From: Treponema sp. | Lineage (GTDB): Bacteria; Spirochaetota; Spirochaetia; Treponematales; Breznakiellaceae | Reading direction: 5' to 3' | DNA: 8,212 bases | Assembly (NCBI GenBank): GCA_031255875.1 | Contig: JAIRRR010000255.1 | Location: forward strand, 1 to 8,212 | Part shown: positions 1 through 5,542 of the stretch, piece after piece | How positions within the stretch are numbered: the first letter of the stretch is position 1 | Layout: each line of letters begins with the position of its first letter | Made by a program: the position numbers and the translations under genes | Notes under the pieces: generated by a model | Seen by the model: the letters and a program-made list of their open reading frames with translations, nothing else | Told to the model about the DNA's origin: nothing | Database searches by the model: none

Positions 1-42
1 GGCGGGCTGCGCTTAAATTTAAGGGAATAAACTAACCCTGAC

Positions 43-48
43 GGGAGG
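43..48 (+). promoter_or_regulatory. Shine-Dalgarno site of the ABC ATPase gene
   Basis: GGGAGG lies five bases before the ATG at 54, which is standard spacing and supports that start. It contrasts with the next two genes, which have no such site. No promoter for this gene is evident in the 53 bases available. It may lie further left, or the gene may be the last of an operon that begins outside the window. Confidence 0.85.
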
Positions 49-53
49 CCAAA

Positions 54-1187
54 ATGGCAAAAGTAGAATTGAAAAACATCAGCAAGGTCTATGAGGGCAA
101 TGTCCGCGCCGTGGATAACGCCAACATAGTAGTCGAGGACAAGGAATTCGTCGTCTTTGTCGGGCCATCGGGCTGCGGGAAGTCCACAACCCTGCGTATG
201 GTTGCCGGCCTGGAGGATATTACCGAAGGCGAGCTCCACATAGACGGCGAATTGATGAACGACGTGCCGCCAAAGGACCGGAATATCGCCATGGTATTTC
301 AGAACTACGCGCTGTACCCCCACATGTCGGTGTACGAAAATATGGCTTTCGGCCTGCGTATTAAAAAGGTCCCGAAAGACGAGATAGACAAGCGGGTCAA
401 GGACGCGGCCAAGATACTCGATATTGAAAAATTTCTGGACCGCAAACCCAAGGCCCTTTCCGGCGGCCAGCGGCAGCGTGTCGCCGTCGGGCGCGCCATA
501 GTCCGTAACCCCAAGGTATTCCTCTTTGACGAGCCGCTCTCCAACCTGGACGCCAAGCTGCGGGTGCAGATGCGCGCGGAGATTTCCAGCCTCCACCACC
601 GGCTTGACGCCACCATGATCTACGTCACCCACGACCAGGTAGAGGCCATGACCATGGCCAATAAAATCGTGGTCATGAAGGACGGCAAGGTCCAGCAGAT
701 AGGTTCCCCCATGAACCTCTACAACTACCCGGTGAACAAATTTGTCGCCGGTTTTATCGGCTCCCCCCCGATGAATTTCCTTACCGTCACGGTATTGGAA
801 AGGGGCGGCGCCGTGGTCCTGGACGAGGGTTCCTTTGAGCTGAAACCCCTTCCCCAGCACGCCGAATACATCAAAAATTACGTGGGCAAGGAGATCTTCT
901 TCGGCATACGCCCGGAAGACATGACCTATGTTAAAGACCCGGCGGCGGAAAACAACATCTCCGTCAAGGTGGCCGTGGTCGAGCCGCTCGGCGCCGACAT
1001 CCACCTCTGGCTTACCACGACCGGCAGCGCGGCCCAGCAGATGGTGGCCCGGACCGAGCCCCACTACACCTTCAAAGTGGGGGACATCGCCAACTTTATT
1101 CCCAGGTTGGAAAAGGCCCGGTATTTTGACAAGGAAACCGAGCTTTCCATTCTGGCAAAACTCGACGCCGAAGCCGTAAGCGGCTAG
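54..1187 (+). CDS. ugpC: ABC transporter ATP-binding protein, MsmK/UgpC/MalK family
   Basis: This is the cytoplasmic ATPase subunit of a carbohydrate-type (CUT1) ABC importer. It hydrolyses ATP to drive uptake of a sugar or glycerol-3-phosphate through a membrane permease pair. All nucleotide-binding motifs are visible: Walker A GPSGCGKST (37-45), Q-loop Q83, signature LSGGQ (135-139), Walker B VFLFDE (155-160), D-loop SNLD (163-166) and H-loop H193. After about residue 235 comes the regulatory C-terminal region with GFIGSPPMNF (233-242) and FGIRPED (283-289), typical of the MalK/UgpC TOBE/OB fold. The length of 377 residues is normal for the family. The start is fixed by a good Shine-Dalgarno site. 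No permease or binding protein follows, and a terminator closes the unit, so the substrate cannot be deduced. The symbol stands for the family and not for proven glycerol-3-phosphate transport; msmK/msmX would be equally fair. Confidence 0.95.
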   Translation: MAKVELKNISKVYEGNVRAVDNANIVVEDKEFVVFVGPSGCGKSTTLRMVAGLEDITEGELHIDGELMNDVPPKDRNIAMVFQNYALYPHMSVYENMAFGLRIKKVPKDEIDKRVKDAAKILDIEKFLDRKPKALSGGQRQRVAVGRAIVRNPKVFLFDEPLSNLDAKLRVQMRAEISSLHHRLDATMIYVTHDQVEAMTMANKIVVMKDGKVQQIGSPMNLYNYPVNKFVAGFIGSPPMNFLTVTVLERGGAVVLDEGSFELKPLPQHAEYIKNYVGKEIFFGIRPEDMTYVKDPAAENNISVKVAVVEPLGADIHLWLTTTGSAAQQMVARTEPHYTFKVGDIANFIPRLEKARYFDKETELSILAKLDAEAVSG

Positions 1188-1201
1188 GCGGGGCCGGATT
1201 A

Positions 1202-1233
1202 TCCGGCGCCCGCGCCGGGCGCCGGAGCTTTTT
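1202..1233 (+). terminator. Intrinsic terminator after the ABC ATPase gene
   Basis: A perfect 10-bp GC stem (1203-1212 with 1216-1225), extended by a T-A pair (1202/1226), closes a three-base CGC loop. It is followed three bases later by five Ts (1229-1233). It starts 14 bases after the ATPase stop codon. The stem is almost all G/C and the T-run is in the right place, so this is a textbook rho-independent terminator on the + strand. It separates the ATPase from the downstream promoter. Confidence 0.92.
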
Positions 1234-1237
1234 ATCC

Positions 1238-1255
1238 GGTAATCATCTGGTAATC
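1238..1255 (+). repeat. Pair of GGTAATC direct repeats upstream of a -35 box
   Basis: GGTAATC occurs at 1238-1244 and again at 1249-1255, so the copies are 11 bp apart, about one helical turn. The second copy directly abuts the proposed -35 hexamer at 1256. The arrangement resembles a half-site pair for an activator or repressor of the transglutaminase gene. A chance repeat is also possible because each unit has only seven bases. Confidence 0.35.
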
Positions 1256-1291
1256 TTCACTGCCGCCCGTAAAAGTGCTACGCTATAGGGT
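1256..1291 (+). promoter_or_regulatory. Predicted promoter of the transglutaminase/TPR gene, leaderless type
   Basis: The -35 candidate TTCACT (1256-1261, four of six consensus bases) is followed by a 17-bp spacer and the -10 candidate TACGCT (1279-1284). A TG at 1276-1277 gives an extended -10. The expected transcription start, about seven bases downstream, is 1291-1292, the start codon itself. An alternative -10, TATAGG (1284-1289), would put the start inside the coding region and is less likely. No Shine-Dalgarno site lies before the ATG; the only purine run, AGGG, is one base from it. Confidence 0.6.
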
Positions 1292-4200
1292 ATGGAATTC
1301 CGCCTGTCCGCCGGAGAGAGTCCTCCTCCTGCCGCCCTAGCGCTGAGGTCTTCCGCCCTGTACGGGATACTCTGGCAGTTCCGGCTTCTGGCCGGCGATG
1401 TGGCGGATACGGCGGTGTTCGCCGTGTCGCTGGCCGCAGGATTCGCCGCGCCCCTGGTTCTGGGGGCCCTGCGGTTCGGGCCGCCGGACCGGGGCGGGAA
1501 AAGCGCCGCGCGGCCTCTGCGGCATATCCCGGCCCTCGCCATCCTTGCCCTTGTTCCCTGGGCGGCCCGCGCCTTTATCGCCCTTTCCGGCTTCTTTTCC
1601 CCGGACGCTCCCGCAGTCTTCGATTCCCTGCTCCTCGGCTTTGACCGCAACAACTTTGCCTCGCTTTTCCCGTATTACTGGGCGGCGCTCTTTACCTGGT
1701 TTTCCGCGCAGTCCCGCGCCTTCCTCCGTTTTGACATTACCGCCGCGCAGCTTTTGCTGCTGGTTTTTTACTGCCTGTTCCGTACCGCCGCCATGGAGGC
1801 CTACCGCTGGCCCGTGACGATGATCGTCCTCTTTACCGCGATAGTGCTTTTTCAGATGCTCGCGCTTATGTTTTCAATGCCTGCCGAGTACCTGGTGCGC
1901 CGGGGCGAGCTGATCCGGGCCGCGGCGGTACTGGCGGCGCTGGCCCTGGCGGCCGGTATTCTGATGATCCGCCCTTCCCAGGAACGGGCTTTGGAACGGG
2001 GGGGCGGGCTTCTCCAGCCTAACCTCTTCCGTTTCGATTTTTCCCAAATACTGAAACTCCAGAGCGAGATTCGGATGAACGACGACCTCATCCTGATCGT
2101 CCGCAAGGAATCCCAGGATCATCATATCTACCTCCGCCGCTTTGTGCTTTCGGGCTACAGCGAAAAACAGGGATTCTACCGGAACGAGGAACGGGACGAG
2201 CTTGCCCACCCCCAGAAGCTGCCTGAAACACGGACCGTTGTCGGCGGCGCTGATTTTCCGGGGGGCCGGTTTATCGGGCAGGAATACTTCCTGGTTAATT
2301 TTGACGCGTCCGCCTTTATCGCCATTAACCAGCCCAGGGAAATTACCCCTTACGAAAGCTGGGATGCCTCGTCCTTTAACTCGGCCTACGGCGTTACAAG
2401 CTATGTCAGCGATGTATCTGCCGACATTCTTTCGGCCAATTCGCCCCGCCGGACCCTGCCCCCGGGCGGCGCGGGCCGGGCCGCTGTTCCGGGATTTTCC
2501 GCCCGGGACTTCGGCATGGAGGAGGAAGAATACGCCTTCTACACCGAATACGGCGGGGACGGGCGCGTCGCTGCGTATGCGGACGAGCTGAGCCGGGGCT
2601 ATTTGTCTTCCAGCGATATGGCGCAGGCGGTATACGAACGGCTCAGGTACGGGGAGTACCGTTACAGCCTGAAACCCGGAATCGCCCCCGACGGGGACCA
2701 GCTTGCGTGGTTTCTCTACGAGACAAAACGGGGGTACTGTTCCTACTTTGCCTTTGCCATGACGCTCCTGCTGCGCTCTTTGGGCATACCTTCGCGGGTC
2801 GCGGTAGGTTTTTTCCTCGATCCGCAGGGCGGCGCTTTTGATTATTACCCGATCCGTTCCGACATGGCCCACGCCTGGGTTGAAGTGTACTATCCGGGTT
2901 ATGGGTGGATCGACTACGACCCCACTACTACCCAGCTTGCGGAAGACGAGGAATTCAACTTTTCGAGCGGCGTGCCTCCGGAACTCTTTGAACGGCTCAT
3001 AAAGGAAATCCTGGAAAACCGTTCCCGGATGAACGCGAAACGGGGAATCAACGGGGAAGAAGATCGGGACCGTTTAAATTCAATAGGCGGGGACGCCGTT
3101 TCTTTCCTCCGGAAAAGCGGGGCGGTTTTGCTTTTGATTTTGGCGGCGTTCCTCTTTCTCTCCCTGCGCTGCGGGTATCTGGTATTGTACTTCCTTTCCC
3201 GGGACCCCAGGAAAAAGGCTGTCCGGCTTTGGGCCCATGTGCGCAGGCGGCTTGCCCTGGCCGGTTTCAGGCGCGGCGGGGACGCGGGGGAAGCCGAATG
3301 GGCCCGCTCTCTGGACGGGCGGCACGCCCTTGGCGTTTACCCGCTCTACGGCAACGCCGCCGCCGCGCGTTTCTCCCGTGTCTTTCCCCCGGAGGAACTG
3401 CGGGCCATGCGGGAGAACTACCGGGAATTTTCCGGGCGCTACGGAAAAACCGTTTCCCTGTTCCGCCGTTTTCTGGCCTGGGCGCTGCCGCCCCTGGCAA
3501 TGGCTGCCGGGCGGCGCGGCGGTCCGGCCGGCGGGAATGCGGGGAAGATTCCCATCATCCTGCTCGCGGCCCTGTTCTTTGTTTTTTCCGGCGATTCCGT
3601 CCGGTCGGAAGAAGCGGGAGAGCTTTTAACCGCAGACGGCCTTCTGGAAGCTGCCGACGATGCCCAGGAGCGGGAAAACTGGGATCTGGCCATCAGGTTG
3701 TATACCGAGGGGGAGGGCCTCTTCCCCGGCGATCCGCGCTTTCCCATGACCCTGGGCGCCCTCTACTACAGCCGGGAACTCTACCATCTTGCCTGGGATG
3801 AATACCGCAAGGCCGAAGCGATTGTCCCCGACGATCCGTATTTGCTGTACCATCTTTCGCGTACCGCAGGGTACCTTAACCGGGACGCGGTTTCCGCCGA
3901 ATATCTGGAGCGGCTGCTGGTCATCGATCCGGAAAACCAGGATGCTATCGGGACTCTGGGGTGGATGTACTACAAGCTGCACCGGCTCAAAGACGGGGAA
4001 CGGCTCCTGCTCGACGCCGTCAGCACTTACGGGAGGGAACCGGATTTTGCCATGACCCTGGGTACTATTTATTCCGACATGTTCCGTTACGACGATGCCA
4101 AATACTGGTATCTAAGGGCCATTGCGGAAAGCGAGGAACAAAACAACAGGGAATTTACCGCCGTTGCCCATTACAACCTTTCCATTCTTGAAAGCCGGTA

Positions 4201-5413
4201 CTACCGCTACGCCGACGCGTTTGAAAGGACCAACAGTTCCCTGTCTTCGCAAAACCGTTCTTCCGGCAGGCTTGCCCGGGGGGAGATATACCTTAGGCGC
4301 ATGGAACTGCCGCGCGCGCTTTCGGACTATCAGGCCGCCTATCAGATGGACACTTCCCCCCTGTCCAAGGTAAACCTGGCCCAGGCTTTCCAGACAGCGG
4401 GCCGGCTGGAAGAGGCGCGTCTCTACGCCGAAGACTGCCTTGAATCCGGGGACCTTTCGTGGATGCTCAACTACGGCATTGATATAGACCGCTACCGGCG
4501 GGATCTGCACGAAATACTTTACAAAACCTATTCGGGGCTTGCCAAAACCGAAAAGCGGAAAATCTACGCCGGTTTCCCGCAGATGATCCGGGGCGTCTAT
4601 ATGGGCTGGTACTATGCCGTCAAATCGGCGGCACATCATTACCTTTACAAAAAGTACAGCCTCAACGCCGCCCGCGCCTACGATGCCGAATCGCCAGACA
4701 GCAACGATACCAATACTTTAGATGAATCTGTTTTAAGCGCGGGGTCATACGGCGCCCAGGGCCTTGATTCGCAGATACAGTACTACAACGCTTTTGAGTC
4801 CTACCCCCGGCGGGCGTACCGTTACCTTAGGAACGCCCGGGAATTCGAGGTTCCCCTGATACCCCTGTCGGAACCTTCGTATATCGCCGAGGAAGGCTAT
4901 CTGTTCCGGGACGCCGGGCTTCTTGAGCGGATCATCCCCCTGTTCGATCCGGTCTGGGAACGGGACATGATCGCCGACACCTACGCCAAGCTCTACCGGA
5001 TCCTGGATAAGAAGCCGCCCGGGAAAGACCGGGACATGAAGCTCCGGGACACTGCGGAACGGCTCTACGCCCTGAACCAGGGCGCGCTGAGGCAGAACGG
5101 TATCAGGCTGCCGGTAGAATTGCTGCTCGACACGGGCCGCGCCGCCTCTCCCGGACGGGCCGAGCGGGAGCTCCGGAAGGCCCTTAAAAAAATGGGCATA
5201 GAGGCCGCGCGCCCCGGGGAACGCGGCGGGGGGAGCCGCTACCGGCTCAGTATTACGGTGGACGGCGGGGAAGTTTTCTGCGAACTCTACGACGGCGGCC
5301 GCGGCACGAGTTTTTTCCGGAAATTTATCCCCCTTCCGTCCCTAAAGCCCGCCGCCATAAGCGATTTTGCCGCCGCGCTGGGCGACGCGGTCTTCGTCGG
5401 CCTTGATCCGTAG
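1292..5413 (+). CDS. TgpA-like membrane transglutaminase fused to a TPR domain (1373 aa)
   Basis: This is a large inner-membrane protein. Residues 40-226 hold about five or six hydrophobic segments, as in TgpA/DUF3488 proteins. Residues 260-300 contain the family's YLRR...GYS-type stretch. The transglutaminase-like core at about 440-550 has an intact catalytic triad: C483 in RGYCSYFA, H527 in AHAWVEVYY and D543 in GWIDYDPT. A membrane segment follows (609-635), then a basic, DUF4129-like stretch (636-735) that should be cytoplasmic, then a second hydrophobic segment (752-767). About eight TPR-like units fill 785-1054. They are followed by a tyrosine-rich region, an acidic linker (1131-1150) and a small C-terminal domain (about 1286-1373). 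Ordinary TgpA proteins end near 650-750 residues, so the TPR half is an addition. The core is expected to act in the periplasm as a transglutaminase or cysteine protease on unknown proteins. The start at 1292 is the first ATG and fits the promoter, but it lacks a Shine-Dalgarno site. The domain assignment is firm; the function is not. Confidence 0.9.
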   Translation: MEFRLSAGESPPPAALALRSSALYGILWQFRLLAGDVADTAVFAVSLAAGFAAPLVLGALRFGPPDRGGKSAARPLRHIPALAILALVPWAARAFIALSGFFSPDAPAVFDSLLLGFDRNNFASLFPYYWAALFTWFSAQSRAFLRFDITAAQLLLLVFYCLFRTAAMEAYRWPVTMIVLFTAIVLFQMLALMFSMPAEYLVRRGELIRAAAVLAALALAAGILMIRPSQERALERGGGLLQPNLFRFDFSQILKLQSEIRMNDDLILIVRKESQDHHIYLRRFVLSGYSEKQGFYRNEERDELAHPQKLPETRTVVGGADFPGGRFIGQEYFLVNFDASAFIAINQPREITPYESWDASSFNSAYGVTSYVSDVSADILSANSPRRTLPPGGAGRAAVPGFSARDFGMEEEEYAFYTEYGGDGRVAAYADELSRGYLSSSDMAQAVYERLRYGEYRYSLKPGIAPDGDQLAWFLYETKRGYCSYFAFAMTLLLRSLGIPSRVAVGFFLDPQGGAFDYYPIRSDMAHAWVEVYYPGYGWIDYDPTTTQLAEDEEFNFSSGVPPELFERLIKEILENRSRMNAKRGINGEEDRDRLNSIGGDAVSFLRKSGAVLLLILAAFLFLSLRCGYLVLYFLSRDPRKKAVRLWAHVRRRLALAGFRRGGDAGEAEWARSLDGRHALGVYPLYGNAAAARFSRVFPPEELRAMRENYREFSGRYGKTVSLFRRFLAWALPPLAMAAGRRGGPAGGNAGKIPIILLAALFFVFSGDSVRSEEAGELLTADGLLEAADDAQERENWDLAIRLYTEGEGLFPGDPRFPMTLGALYYSRELYHLAWDEYRKAEAIVPDDPYLLYHLSRTAGYLNRDAVSAEYLERLLVIDPENQDAIGTLGWMYYKLHRLKDGERLLLDAVSTYGREPDFAMTLGTIYSDMFRYDDAKYWYLRAIAESEEQNNREFTAVAHYNLSILESRYYRYADAFERTNSSLSSQNRSSGRLARGEIYLRRMELPRALSDYQAAYQMDTSPLSKVNLAQAFQTAGRLEEARLYAEDCLESGDLSWMLNYGIDIDRYRRDLHEILYKTYSGLAKTEKRKIYAGFPQMIRGVYMGWYYAVKSAAHHYLYKKYSLNAARAYDAESPDSNDTNTLDESVLSAGSYGAQGLDSQIQYYNAFESYPRRAYRYLRNAREFEVPLIPLSEPSYIAEEGYLFRDAGLLERIIPLFDPVWERDMIADTYAKLYRILDKKPPGKDRDMKLRDTAERLYALNQGALRQNGIRLPVELLLDTGRAASPGRAERELRKALKKMGIEAARPGERGGGSRYRLSITVDGGEVFCELYDGGRGTSFFRKFIPLPSLKPAAISDFAAALGDAVFVGLDP

Positions 5414-5440
5414 GGCCTGCGGGTCCAAGCGGAAAAAACC

Positions 5441-5488
5441 GCCGGCCGGATTTCCCGCCCGGAGCCAGGGTGTCGCGGGGCCGGCTTT
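5441..5488 (+). terminator. Weak hairpin, possible terminator after the transglutaminase gene
   Basis: GCCGGCC (5441-5447) can pair with GGCCGGC (5479-5485) across a 31-base loop, with a further short CCCG/CGGG pairing inside it. Only three Ts follow. It begins 28 bases after the stop codon. It could contribute to termination, but it is much weaker than the hairpin at 1202-1233, and such pairings arise easily in GC-rich DNA. Read-through into the peptidase gene is possible. Confidence 0.25.
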
Positions 5489-5507
5489 CATTGAGAATCG
5501 CGGGGAA

Positions 5508-5542
5508 TTGCATTTACTGTTTATCTGTTTTATACTGTATTT
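5508..5542 (+). promoter_or_regulatory. Predicted promoter of the M16 peptidase gene, leaderless type
   Basis: The -35 candidate TTGCAT (5508-5513, three of six consensus bases) has a 17-bp spacer to the -10 TATACT (5531-5536, five of six). Six bases then lead to the ATG at 5543, so transcription should begin at or beside the A of the start codon. The tract 5511-5544 is strikingly AT-rich in otherwise GC-rich DNA and includes no purine-rich ribosome binding site. It also holds three near-repeats of CTGTTTTAT (5517-5524, 5525-5533, 5535-5544). Confidence 0.7.

Noticed and set aside
1874..2872. A 332-codon open frame on the - strand opposite the transglutaminase gene
   Set aside because: It lies wholly opposite a gene with recognisable domains and an intact catalytic site. 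It resembles no known family and is the kind of long antisense frame that GC-rich codon use produces.
3229..3801. A 190-codon + strand frame inside the fusion gene, considered as evidence of a frameshift at the TgpA/TPR junction
   Set aside because: The main frame reads through the DUF4129-like tail, the hydrophobic segment and the first TPRs without a break. The alternative product is low-complexity and Arg/Gly/Pro-rich.
5430..5443. GCGG-AAAAAA-CCGC mini-hairpin after the transglutaminase stop, considered as a terminator
   Set aside because: The stem is only four base pairs and no T-run follows on the + strand. The A-run is in the loop.
5491..5519. TTGAGA at 5491 as an alternative -35 box for the peptidase promoter
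   Set aside because: No acceptable -10 hexamer lies 16-18 bases downstream, whereas TTGCAT at 5508 has exact 17-bp spacing to TATACT.
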